Origin: Amyelois transitella
Taxonomy: Eukaryota > Arthropoda > Insecta > Lepidoptera > Pyralidae
NCBI RefSeq assembly: GCF_032362555.1
Contig: NC_083523.1
Location: 4,935,501 to 4,999,500, forward strand
Direction: 5' to 3'
DNA: 64,000 bases
Shown piece after piece: positions 46,972 through 58,088 of this stretch. The position numbers were made by a program, and so were the translations under genes. Every line of letters begins with the position of its first letter. The first letter of the stretch is position 1. Under the pieces are notes generated by a model, which made no database searches, was not told where the DNA came from, and was given only the letters and a program-made list of their open reading frames with translations.

Positions 46972-49060
46972 AACTTAACATAACTTCCAAAACCTAATAA
47001 TCAAGAAAAATCGAGAATAATTTTGTCACTAGAAGATTATTGGGGTTATCTCACTAATAATAACGGACATTTTATGATGTTATTTATTTCTTTAGAAACC
47101 AAGATACCTAGGTCAAAAAACTCGTAAAATTCGACTGTATCTCTGTGACGGTATCAGTTTTTTTTTATTTGAATACTATCACGTTTTTTGAGCTTACTTT
47201 TCCTTATTTAAGAATAAAAAAATATACTTTGTTAATTTATTTTCGTCTTATCGCTTTCTGTGACAAGCTGTCACAGCTACCTTTAATTTTATTCATATTT
47301 TGTTTAAATACCTTTTTTTATTTAAATATAAAAATTAAAAAAAAATTGTATTAAATACTTTACTTTTTGCTTAGAGGTAGTTGTATGTATATTCTATAAG
47401 GAATCTCCTGCAACATCGTTTCGATCTTCATTCATAATACCTTATTTATGGAAAATATCAAAATGGTCGTGTTCCATCTGCCATCCTTAACTTGGTATGA
47501 CTAATATCAATATTTCGTCATTATTATCTTGCTCTATTTTATTCAATGTTAGATTATGACGCACTTAGACTTTACAAAAGTATTTACACTTTCGTAAAAT
47601 CTTTGCGCAGACACACAAACTTGACATTGGATAAGAATCATTTACAGTTGATGCCCTCGCTCTTTATTTTATCACTAAAAGGCAATAAAAATAAATAATT
47701 ATATTTATAGAAGGGCAGTCAGGTAAGATATAAAATGGTTACATTTTCTAACATTAACGCAATTCCTTAGATACATGATGATTTTTAATACATTTCTGCA
47801 ATAAGGCTTTTGTATCGATAAAATAAATATTAACCGTGGTTTTAATCTCTCACCAACTAAGATAATTTTAAGTTTGTTTACTGGCGTAAATGATACATGA
47901 TTTAAACACAAACAATATAAACTCATCCCCAGTGAGAAGGACCCGGGGTCCACCTAATACCTCGTGGTCTACGTTTCGTCGCAGAGTACGTTTATAGTGG
48001 TATGTTGTTTCCCTCGCCGTTACGATATTCGATATGATATGCGATTGATTTGATTTCAATCGGCCTTGATTGGTCCGAATCTAACATTATACCTTTTACT
48101 CAGGTCTGACGACCAACTTTCATCAAATATGGTGCTTTGTTTCAACTAAGATTACTAAGGCTAATGCACTTTTTATAAACAAATACTTTTTTCTAGACAT
48201 TACATTGATATCAAACATTTTATCTCCATATTTTAACAAGACAAATATTTTCCTACTTCAATTGTATCTTAATCGATAAGAGCGTGATAACGTTATGAAT
48301 TTAGAATGGGAAGTCTTGGAAATAAAAAATAATTGCCTTTTCTAAAACCCAGTGTAAACCAACGTCACTATACTAATACTCAACCTACTTAGGGGGAAGC
48401 ATTTTTGCACAAAGGAAGTACCTACTCCCGCTCGCGGCTCTGCTCGCGTAAAACGAAAAATCCCGTTAATTGCCGTTCTCGCTCGATATTCGGGAACCCT
48501 AGACCACATAAGAAACATACTCGTACATGCTTAATTTAGAATTTCTAGACCTAGCGGTTTGGGATGTGCGTTGTCTGTAGGTACATCAGACACTCAGTTA
48601 CAAAAGAGTTTTCATGTATACCTATAGATAGATCATATCTCCTTCTCTTAGTTAAAATATATACGAGAACATTTTTTAGTGAAACTTTATACGTAATTAA
48701 AATACTAAAAAAAACATACGGAATTAAATAAATCACCAGACCGACAAAAGTATCAAACGTCGATAACAATGAAAAGAATTAAACGCGTTCGGAGTTAACG
48801 TTCGCGTATAATTGGGAGTTGAACGAAACCTTGCTAGCATGGACAAGGTTAATATCAGCTCAGATTGGACAAATTAGCTAACGATTAAACTGGCATGCTA
48901 AAACTGTCTGTCTCGAGATCTGTCAGTCAGTTATACCTAATAATGAGGGTATGCCGATCAAAGAAATTTTACATTCATTCATGGTTTTTAATGTAGACAA
49001 TGTGCATTAGTCCATGATTTTGATTTAAAAGATCTTGTAAATTGACGTCCGGTGAAAATG
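46972..49060. other. AT-rich non-genic stretch
   Basis: No gene or element recognised. A moderately GC-rich patch near 47930-48010 has no supported frame. Confidence 0.4.
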
Positions 49061-49061
49061 C

Positions 49062-49155
49062 TGCAGTGTAGTTGGTTCCGCTGTTTCTTCTACATATGCG
49101 CTTTTGAAGCGGTAGTAGTTATAATTAGATTTAAGTGATGTGATGTCAATAAGTG
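49062..49155 (-). repeat. Interspersed repeat R1
   Basis: The minus strand reads 'gacatcacatcacttaaatc', 'accgcttcaaaagcgcata', 'tgtagaagaagcgg', 'aaccaactacactgcagca', very close to 38232-38330. Confidence 0.65.
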
Positions 49156-49357
49156 ATACCTTGTATCGAATTTTGAAAATAATTGTATTCTTTTCTAAAA
49201 TAGACATCATAAAAATAATACCTATATATATATCTTGCGTTAGAAGCTCTTAATCTTGCCACAACAATACAACTACTTGATGGCGGACTCTGTTAGTATC
49301 TGTGTAGCAGAATTTTATTAAAGACTTAATAAAAAATTTAATCCTTATATTAAGCCA

Positions 49358-49448
49358 AACGTTTGAGGGTGGCCTTTCAGTCTTTCCAAGACTGTTGGTA
49401 CTATCTACCCCGCAAGGGATATAGACGTTATTATATGTATGTATGTAA
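49358..49448 (+). mobile_element. SINE-S fragment (tail half)
   Basis: 'gagggtggcctttcagtctt', 'ccaagactgttggtac', 'ctaccccgcaagggatatag', then a tatgtatgtatg tail. Confidence 0.65.
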
Positions 49449-49449
49449 C

Positions 49450-50157
49450 ACAGTTGCACGTTGAATGTTAATGCACTTTCCGAAAGCGAGCTAGATTTTA
49501 AGAGTGTATCTCTAGTCTCACGATCTTCTCCAAGAAGGTCGATATGTTTAGCAACAATAAAAAGACAATGTCAACTTCTCAACACACGTTCAAATGGAGA
49601 AAGTGAGTTCGGGGTTCCTGTTCCTGTTCACAGACGTTTTTTAATACTGGCGATTTCGGTTTTTTCTGGAAGTCGATAAGCTTAGCAAGAAATAACAAGA
49701 ACAGTGTAAACTCTTCAGTAGACGATGTAGACATAAGATGCAGACATTGTTTCGGTTTTTGACGACTCCAGACCACGGGCTCCTCTCCAGAGACATGACG
49801 ATGCAACTGAGACTGACGCGAGGAGGATAATGGACTGTAACATTCAGCAGACGGAGCCACTATCGCTCTTGAACAAGCAATTAGTTTTGCAACAAGAGAA
49901 TTGGAACAATGTGAACTCTGCAACTGACGTGCAGATGCAGACACTGTCTCGTGTTCGCAGACGGCCGCGGTCGCCGCCGGCAGGGCGATTCGTTTTGCTC
50001 TCCGAAGGCCGCCCGGTCCTCCCCCCGTGTCGTATCCGATATGTGTCACTATAACACTACACATAGCTTGAGATTCACCGCCATATAAGGCGTAACATTC
50101 GCGGAAGTGGCGATTCTGTCTTGTAACAATGAAATGAGTACTGTTTTCTCTAGTCAA
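49450..50157. other. GC-elevated block with overlapping open frames
   Basis: The block is clearly less AT-rich than its flanks, with a very GC-rich core at 49955-50025. It holds the longest open frame outside the LINE, 192 codons on the minus strand (50157-49579, ATG start). A 74-codon frame on the plus strand (49830-50054) begins MDCNIQQTEPLSLLNKQ. Neither product is recognisable, and long frames arise easily where AT-rich stop codons are rare. It may instead be a long first exon or UTR. No splice borders stand out. Confidence 0.25.
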
Positions 50158-50274
50158 TAAAAATATTATTTTCTAAACACTTTAGTTCTTGCAGTAACTT
50201 TCTTCTTTGAAGTATATGCTTGCTTAATAAAACGGTGGTGATGAAATATGTAGAATAAAAAACTTCTTCACTAT

Positions 50275-50445
50275 CACTAGATACTGTCTTTTCTTTATTC
50301 TGTATGTATGCGCTAATCTGGGAAAGTTGTGAACGGATTTTGTTCCTGTTTAAAAGAGCAAATTGTTGGTATTGTTTAAAAGAGGGGTTTCTGAGGAAGG
50401 TTTATTTATATAAATGCTACCCGTGCCAAGCGAGGCGGGTCACTA
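50275..50445 (+). mobile_element. Helitron-like element (family H2)
   Basis: Ends 'aaatgctacccgtgccaagc', 'gaggcgggtcactag' before T. The GCCA..GGCGGGTC region can fold weakly. Related to 7003-7150 and 43579-43760. Confidence 0.5.
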
Positions 50446-51896
50446 GTTCATCATAGTCATTTATAAATAATTGGCTTTGCCTAAACAAAATCAGGAAATA
50501 TTTATTTCCATAAAGAAAACTTAAATACTATTGTATCTTTATTTCGATCATACAGCACTTGTATCAATTTACATATAACTTAATATTTTTAAACCCATTA
50601 TATTAAACACCGGTAAGATTACTTACATGCATACATCAATGAAGTTGGATATTAAATTAATTGGAATACATCAATAGAGTCGCTAACCTCGGTCTGCTAA
50701 TTCCATAAAAAGTAGGTAAGTACATTAATAAACAAGGTGCTATAATACCTAATCGCCTGTCTACTTCATAAATAGGTACTACACCTTCCATACTAATGTT
50801 ATGACAAAATATTTGTAGTTTTGTTTGTTTCCAATAAACTTTACAGCGTAAGTAGACAGGAGTTAGTAACAAAATTCATTTTCTTTAACTCGGGAGCAAA
50901 GCCACAGGTAAAAATGTTCAATGCTTACCTACTTAAATAATTTGTAGGTACAATTAGACTTATGTAAGTTCATATTTGGTAAGTACTTAATCCCATGTAA
51001 ATTTATGTCACATTATTTCCCTATCAACCCTGATTAAATAATAAATAATTTATAGCAATAAAATTATCTGCCCGTGAGTAAGTTTCAAGGCAACTCGTTG
51101 TTTGCCATGATAACCTACTAGCAAACGGATTATTCAATATTAAAATATATATAAATACCTAATAATTTTATTTTTAACAAAATAAATTCAAAAATACTTC
51201 TTAATGATATTTGGCACAGAGACAGATAAACCTTAGGTGCATTGCTTTAGAGCCCGTTGGCTCCTAGGCAGGTAGATACCTAGTTCTTAAACTATACTAG
51301 GTAGGTACCTACAAGTTCTTATAATTTTTAAACAAAACACGTGTTGCTGCCACAATTTAGTACAAACGACGACAACTAGTCATAAAATGCGTAATGTATT
51401 ATCATACTAATGGGGTAGTTTTAGTCAACTAACCAGTTAGGTGCTGAGGAAAACTCCAATGTTGAACACGACATTAAATGTGTGTGATTGACATGTGAAT
51501 ATTAAGTTATTATCGTTCGTTTCGTCGATGATAATATTGTGGAAAAAAAATTATTATACGTACGATCGTAGATATCCGTATATTTAGGAAGATTATTCTT
51601 GCAGATATTTTGTTTTATTTATAAAGTTTCAATAAAGAGGCATGTGTATAGAAAGTATAGATTAAAGATAGACCATAATACTTTAAATACGTTGCATTTT
51701 CTTTATCTACAAAGTGAAGAGACAAAGTCGCAGATATATGTATATAAATCATTATGACAATCTTTTGAAAACAGCGATTAATTATATATATGTGCAATTC
51801 ACAAAAAGGATGATAAGCTTGTTATAGAAACACATAGTGGGTTGATAATTTTAATACACTGGTTGATTAACTTGATTTATCGAAAATACTGCATGC

Positions 51897-51933
51897 TTGC
51901 GAATTGAAAATCATCGTGACTTTCAATTCGCAA
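51897..51933. repeat. Perfect inverted repeat, 13-bp arms
   Basis: TTGCGAATTGAAA (51897-51909) and TTTCAATTCGCAA (51921-51933) with an 11-base loop. It lies about 60 bases before a SINE-S insertion. Confidence 0.6.
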
Positions 51934-51990
51934 TCGTAGATTATGATTTGTTATATGAATACTTAAATCACAGATATTCCTGAAAGAAGT

Positions 51991-52255
51991 GCCGTGTGGT
52001 TCCCGGCACCAATACAAAAAGAATAGGACCACTCCATTTCTTTCTCATGGATGTCGTAAAAGACGACTAAGGGATAGGCTTACAAACTTGGGATTCTTAG
52101 TTAGGCGATGAGCTAGCAACCTGTCACTATTTGAATTTCAATTCCATCATTAAGCCAAATAGCTGAACGTGGCCATTCAGTCTTTTCAAGCCTGTTGGCT
52201 CTGTCTACCCCGCAAGGGATATAGACGTGACCATATGTATGTATGTATGTATGTA
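51991..52255 (+). mobile_element. SINE-S copy, complete
   Basis: Full family body from 'cgtgtggttcccggcacc' to 'gggatatagacgtgaccata' and (TATG)n. A shorter flanking repeat AAGTGC is seen on both sides (after 'gaaag' and after 'atgt'). Confidence 0.85.
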
Positions 52256-52614
52256 AGTGCGGATCATTTGAAAAAGTAGATATAAAGTACTCGGTCTGTT
52301 AAAGTGTAAAAGTATTTCACACGTGACTTCGCGACTAAATATATCAACTTTTGACACTTCGGAATAAATAAGTAGGTACGTTGGCACTACTGACCGTACT
52401 ACGTACCGTACCGATGTTTGGTGGTACCGACCGAGGGTCGTAACATTGCAAAATTAAATCGGCTAAACGTCGATTGCGATTATTCTTAATTATAATAACT
52501 GCGACAAAAAATCAACCTTGAATCAGAGGCGGGAGTTAGCGACCGTTTGAATATTAAACATTGCGATGAGTGAACAAATACTGAATATGTAACGTCGCGG
52601 TCAAGTAAGCTCAC

Positions 52615-52660
52615 GCACTTGGCGCGGTCGCCGGTAGCTGCTGCCTGCATGAGCTTGTCG
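52615..52660 (-). CDS. Weak candidate short coding exon
   Basis: The minus-strand frame reads DKLMQAAATGDRAKC between a possible acceptor (ATATATCAG, with a pyrimidine tract upstream) and a good donor (GTGAGC). The peptide resembles the start of an ankyrin repeat. The GC-rich island contrasts with the AT-rich surroundings. No neighbouring exon was found, so this is a hint only. Confidence 0.2.
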
Positions 52661-52679
52661 CTGATATATTTGGAAATTC

Positions 52680-55460
52680 CGAATCAGATAAAGAAAAAGG
52701 GAAAAGTACCTACTTACCTAAGAAAAAACAATTTATTGCACCAAAAAAAAGCATAGAACAAAACGGAATAATATAACCTGGACAAAAAGGGGACTTATCG
52801 CAAATGCAATATCTTCCTAGCTACCCCGTGGTCTTGGAAAAAAAACAATATAACTGAAGATGGTGCAAGATTACAACTTTTGAGACAAGAGGAAATAAGA
52901 AACTATATTTCGCACACATAAAGAAGAAATTAAAATCAAGATGAAGTCATATATTTCAGAATCAACAGGTATTGTATTTCTAGGACACCAAGGGTAAAAT
53001 TGACTGATTGATATGTAATTTAATATTTTTATTATTTATAATGCCTTATCGTATCTGATATTTGAGTATGTTCGAGAAATAGCGCACTACTTATGTCTTC
53101 TGCAAGCTTTCTAAACGTATTCAGATGATTACCTAAAGTTTTTATCAGTCTTAACTTTTATGGCCGGAGCGGATAGATTACAACAATAACTCTATATGTC
53201 AGATACATCCTAGATGATATTTAGGTAAGTAAGTATACTTATATCTACTTATTCGTAATCTGTCTCAGGCATGCTTGAGGTCTACCTAAAAGGGCTAGTT
53301 AATCAAATTCTAAGATCAAATATTACGCAACACCACAAATCAGAATAAATTACCGCACACGCACGTGCTGTTTTAATTCAATGAATTTAATTATTAGATT
53401 CAAATTTATTTATTAAACTGTAATTGTATGTTTTTTTTACAATTTACACACTCAACATAAAGGAAATGAGCGAACAGCAATTGTCAGCAAATTTTATGTT
53501 GACAAATTATGTGCGTAAATTGAACGAAAACTACAACAAGGTGTCAAATATCGCATTGAAAAATGAAAATAAGTAAATTCAGAATTCAAAATTTAGCTAT
53601 TTAGTGTTATGAAATGTAATGGAAATGTAGGCTAATCTTCAGTTTCTTTAATCGTTACATTCGCAAAGGTCAAGATCTAAAACAATTAACCACGTACGAA
53701 GGAAGTTGTGAACTTTAAAGGAACAGTTCATGCGTGACTCTAGTTACGGACGAATAACCAAGTTTACTTAATTGTTGATTGAAATTAACTCGCCTATTAA
53801 TGGCGGGATGTTGGCACATGTAGGTAATAAGGACACTGAATCCTCTTCTTTGAGAGTCAAGTTAATTATTTGGTACTTATCTTTTAATAGTACTTATTCG
53901 TTTTATAAGAACGTTATTATTAAAAGTAAATTATTTATTCGTTAACCACACGACGTGTGGTAATTAAGTGAACAGGCATATGATATCCCTTAAAAAAATT
54001 CTTCCTCTTCTCATCATCTGGCTGGGGCACCCTTACAGGCAACACAGTACAATCAGACCCCTAGACACTTTTGCTATATTATTGCATCCTATTTATAAAC
54101 GTATTCCATTATGGCTTTGGACAGCGTATAAATACCACCAATGTTGAATTATTGATTCAAAGACTTTGCAATATACCTTTACGAATATAAAAAATATAGC
54201 AGAAAGATGACCGCTAGAACATCTTTTTAAAACATTTTTTTATGTTTGACAATAACAAGACAAGAACAGACTCGTGTTCCTTACTCGAAACATGTCTGGC
54301 GTTTTAGTAGAAAGGTATACCTATTTTACTCATACTTCGTGTAAAGTAAAATTTTATGTGTTGTTTGATCAAACATGCATTTGCAGGGTCAACAAAACCA
54401 ATATAATATAGTACTCAAAACAATGTGCGGAGAACAATCGCTTCGGTTGGTTGCTCGTTTCACCAAATAACCAAAATAATCGTAACTTTTAACTATTCCA
54501 CTCCATTGAACTCTATTTGTTATAAATTAAGGGAGGCTAGTCATAAAACGAAGGTGTTATGTAGGCTCTTGAAAGAAGCGAGGAGGTTCAAGATTTCGAA
54601 GACGAAATCAGGCTTGTCTCGGAAAAACATTCCTACTCTATTTTCACAAAATTTATCAGCAAATCAACAAAATGACCGATTATACGGGCTCAGAGCACCA
54701 ATTTTCTTTCACATTCTCCGCTTTTCAAGTTTTTTATAGTAGTAGGTAATTCATTTTTAATTTTTTATCAAACCTCTTTTTTATGCCATATTACTTTGAA
54801 GCTGAAGAGATTCATTTTTAAGTGCAAAAAATTATAAAACAACGTGTATTAATTTATTTTCCCATAAATCGTCACATTTGGTTTAATTTTTTTGCAAACA
54901 ACAAAAAGCCACTAGCAACAGCTTCAAAACACGCAAGCTGCACGTAGCGCTTCATAATTCACAAGAAAATTTTCTGAATTATGTATTTTCCGCGCCTTGC
55001 AGACTCAATTTTGTAGACTTTGAGTTGCCTAGAGTTTGTATGTTGTATACAGAATTACAGATGCAACATTTTAAGCAATCGAAAAAAAAATAAACGATTG
55101 CGTGCGATTATTTTTACTATTAAATAGAACAGTTTTAAAATAAAAAAATAATATCTAATTGGTTCCTTGTTTATCTAACCTACCTATCCCGATGAGACTA
55201 AACCTGTACCTGATCACTCGACTTTTGTGTCTAATGTAGTCTTAAAAAATGTTGTTATTATATTTATTCATTTATTTTAATTTTAATAAGTTATATAACT
55301 TAGAACAAACTAGATACTTTGTTACCCAATAAGAATTCTCTTGCTATTAAAGTAAAAATTACAAGTTCATAATCGTTTATATTTCTAAAATTGTTTTTCC
55401 TTTCATAACTTAAAAGTAAATTAAAGTCTATCAAGTAATGTACCAAAAAAATAATTTAGT
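52680..55460. other. AT-rich non-genic stretch
   Basis: No gene supported. If the exon at 55471-55521 is real, the left part of this block is its first intron. The 104-codon ORF at 54425-54739 has no homology I recognise and no context. Confidence 0.4.
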
Positions 55461-55470
55461 TAACACATAC

Positions 55471-55521
55471 CCAAAAGTTTTCCATATATTGCGAAAAAAG
55501 TAAAACTCCCGGAAGAGCCAT
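55471..55521 (-). CDS. Probable first coding exon, start of an unidentified gene
   Basis: On the minus strand ATG at 55521-55519 opens 17 codons (MALPGVLLFSQYMENFW) that end exactly at a strong donor, GTATGTG, in phase 0. Upstream lies a canonical TATA box and an initiator 33 bases further, giving a 29-base leader. The hydrophobic start could be part of a signal peptide, as in many secreted insect proteins whose first intron interrupts the signal sequence early. The gene's later exons were not found to the left. The family is unknown. Confidence 0.5.
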
Positions 55522-55575
55522 GATGTACAGACTGAGTTCACTTCTGGACTGGCGAGAGGAACACGTCACGCTTTT

Positions 55576-55583
55576 TATTTATA
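55576..55583 (-). promoter_or_regulatory. TATA box of the proximal promoter
   Basis: TATAAATA on the minus strand (from 55583), with CCAGTCC placing an initiator A at 55550, 33 bases downstream. Spacing and sequence fit arthropod RNA polymerase II core promoters. Confidence 0.6.
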
Positions 55584-55723
55584 CACTTTTTGTTTAATAA
55601 CATCACACATTAATCCCTTTATCTATCTCGATAGATGTCTGAGAACGTCAAAGAAAGAGGGCCCGCGCGACGCGTGCGCCTTGTCACTGCAGACTGAGAA
55701 ATCTTCATTGCCGGACGCCCCTT

Positions 55724-55731
55724 CTTATATA
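55724..55731 (-). promoter_or_regulatory. TATA box of a distal promoter
   Basis: TATATAAG on the minus strand (from 55731), followed by TCTCAGTC with the initiator A at 55695, 34 bases from TATAAG. It uses the preferred insect initiator TCAGT. It lies about 145 bases upstream of the proximal promoter in the same direction. Confidence 0.55.
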
Positions 55732-55734
55732 GTG

Positions 55735-56190
55735 GTTACTTCTTAGCTTTGCCTGAACGCTTCACGCTCTACATCCAAGAATTTATTAACTATGGGTCTT
55801 GAATATCGAGCACCAAGTGCTTATTGCGTGTGCCTATATTACTTTGCCCGACTTTTTCCACGCGAGTTCTCGGTCGCGCTATGATTGACCCAATAACTAT
55901 GATAAGGGACTTAGTGTGAAAATGTACTAAATTAGATCAAGGTTGGATCGCAGACCCGCTGTCTTGACTGATCATTAACTGGTGAGATACGCAAGCCACA
56001 TGGTGAGGTACTAACGCGTACTTTTATAGATAAATTTATATATGTTGGTCATTGATGTGTTTGTAATGATGATGCATTCGCGAGGCAGATCCATAAATTC
56101 CAGACAAAATCTCAAAAATGGAAATATGGGTTTGATAAAATCGTAGAAGGTTATTTACACACCTATATTACATACCTATATTTTCTCATT
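55735..56190. other. Upstream region of the 55.5 kb promoters
   Basis: No gene or element recognised. This is the expected 5' regulatory side of the minus-strand promoters. Confidence 0.3.
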
Positions 56191-56194
56191 TTAA

Positions 56195-56420
56195 AATCAT
56201 AATTTATTTATTTATTTAAACTTCATTGCACAAAATCAAATATATAGATAGCACAATTGGCGGACTTAATGCTAGAAACTTAATCCATCAGTCAACCATT
56301 GGGTCTGACAGAAAACTTTGTGGGGTCAAACTAAATAAATATATTTATACATACACAAAATAAAAAAAGTAAAATAATTATAATAAACATACATAAAAAC
56401 TACAATAAATAAACAATATA
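56195..56420. repeat. Interspersed repeat, LINE-UTR-like
   Basis: 'ttatttaaacttcattgcac', 'ttggcggacttaatgcta', 'ccatcagtcaaccattgggt', then long A/T-rich runs. From memory this set of phrases recurs in lepidopteran repeats. Only one copy lies here, so the class is uncertain. Confidence 0.35.
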
Positions 56421-57124
56421 CATAATTAAATAAGTGCAGCGATTACCGAAATGAGTAAAAAGTGAAAAGGAAATATATAAACATTAGGTACCTATATAGG
56501 ACAAAAGCGAGGTAACACCTGGGTACGGTCAGGATTTACGCAAGTCAGGCGCGAAAGATGCTATTCGAGCCAAGTGACTTAAAAGTGTGCCGAAAGCCAG
56601 ACAAAGTGCAACAAAGAATCATGTCGAAAAGCGGAAACTGAATCCCAAAGCATAGCAACGATGATATGAACACGTACGAGTAGGCGTAAATAGTAACCCA
56701 TATATTGTTAGCAATTTAAAAAGTAACTCAAATTAGTGTTTGTAAAGGTGGGAGATGGAGAATATCAAAAGATGAAATGTGTGTCTTCGTGGTCTTGATC
56801 TACCCCCTGACTTGTTAAGCTCTCTATATTTATCTGGTTTAGGCAAAGGGACTGAAAAAAATATACCGGCCTTGGCGTTGTTAGACAATAATAAGAATAA
56901 GCTAATGTGACTATTACTCGCAAGCTCGTAAGTTACGATATTCTGGTCCTCAAGTACCAAACTAAACAGATTATCGTTGTTCATCAAACATTATTAAAAA
57001 TAAGATAAGTTTTAATATAACTAGCGTAATTATAATGTTTAACAATAAATTCATAAGTTATAAAGTTGCTGGCATGTGAAAATATTTAAAAGTCGTAAAG
57101 GTGTTTGAATGAATATGCTGTGCA

Positions 57125-57330
57125 TAATGACGCCTTTTTCCCGGATGGGTAGGCTTAGGTACTTGGGCTACAGCCACATTCACAACTCTATTTTTTTATA
57201 GAATACAAGAACTGCGCTTTCGTGCACGTCCTTTATTTGCTGAAGGTACGTTCGTCTAAACTTTCCCATTCCTACCCTTCCTTTCACACTCTCCTTGTAC
57301 CTATATTTGCTTAGTTGACTTTTTTAAGCT
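57125..57330 (-). mobile_element. Diverged 3' fragment of the 17.7 kb LINE family
   Basis: The minus strand shows 'gtcaactaagcaaatata', 'caaggagagtgtgaaagga', 'tttagacgaacgtaccttca', and, after a gap, 'cctacccatccgggaaaaag' and 'gcgtca', in the order of 20806-21043 of the intact LINE. The middle is deleted. Confidence 0.6.
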
Positions 57331-57339
57331 TCTTCTTAC

Positions 57340-57597
57340 TCCTGGCTTTTAGTCCCAGTTGCATCCTCACCACTCTCGAGAGGAACATGGGGTATGCCTT
57401 TGACCATGGATCCTGGATTGGGTGAGTCAGGTTTCGAAGCGACTCCTCCTCCCTGACTATTTTTAAAGTTTTGTGCATTAACAAAACTTAAAAATAGTCA
57501 TTAATATATGGGCGAGGTGGGATTCGGACCTATGCCTTTTTGTGCCACACGCATTTTAACCAGGCACCTTACTGATTCGACTACCGACGCTCTCAGT
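57340..57597 (-). mobile_element. tRNA-derived SINE with internal hairpin (SINE-T)
   Basis: The minus-strand head has an A-box-like TCGGTAGTCGA and a B box GGTCCGAATCCC (57530-57519). The body contains an inverted repeat (57455-57474 and 57481-57499, one unpaired A) and then 'accatgg', 'cccatgttcctctcgaga', 'gcaactgggactaaaagcc' and an 'agaagaagcttaaaaaag' end. A diverged relative of the body lies at 62845-62950. Confidence 0.6.
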
Positions 57598-57611
57598 TGA
57601 CTATTTTCACA

Positions 57612-57825
57612 AAATTATTACGTCTATATCCATTGTGGGGTAGATAGAGTCAGTCTTGAAACCCTGATAGGCCACTTTCAGCTGTTACGGTGAATAATAG
57701 AGATTTAAATAGATCCCGTCACTATTTGAATCCCAGCCAATCCCAAGTTTAGAAGCTTAGTCTACCCTTAGTCGCCTTTTACGACATCCACGTGAAAGAG
57801 ATGGGGGTGGAGTAATAGAATAGTC
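57612..57825 (-). mobile_element. SINE-S copy
   Basis: From 'ttattacgtctatatcc' to 'gtgaaagagatggggg'. An internal stretch is rearranged around 'gatcccgtcactatttgaat'. Nested against SINE-T. Confidence 0.65.
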
Positions 57826-58088
57826 TACTGATATTAAGCTTTCAATCAAATCTATAATAAAAATCTACCAACTAGACCCATGACCTATCTAAATAGCAAA
57901 CAGATGCGCGACCAATTAAAAAAAAGTTATCTGCCAATGTCATCAAAGTCTAAGTAATCAAATATCAATGTCACAAATTCTCACGTAAAATCTGGCTTTT
58001 TTACCATGTTATTGCAGTTCATCGAGCGAATTTAAATTTACCGAAATCGTTTATAAACCGTGGTACAATTAAGTTTAATGCTGAAATC

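Noticed and set aside
21595-52260. Regular short repeats as a CRISPR-like array
   Set aside because: The repeats are dispersed SINE, LINE and Helitron pieces in both directions with irregular spacing, not direct repeats with uniform spacers. The window is eukaryotic.
53946-53960. Palindromic CCACACGACGTGTGG
   Set aside because: A short palindrome of this size is expected by chance in 64 kb, and nothing nearby supports a site.
54425-54739. 104-codon ORF on the plus strand
   Set aside because: No recognisable domain, AT-rich context and no supporting signals; compatible with chance.
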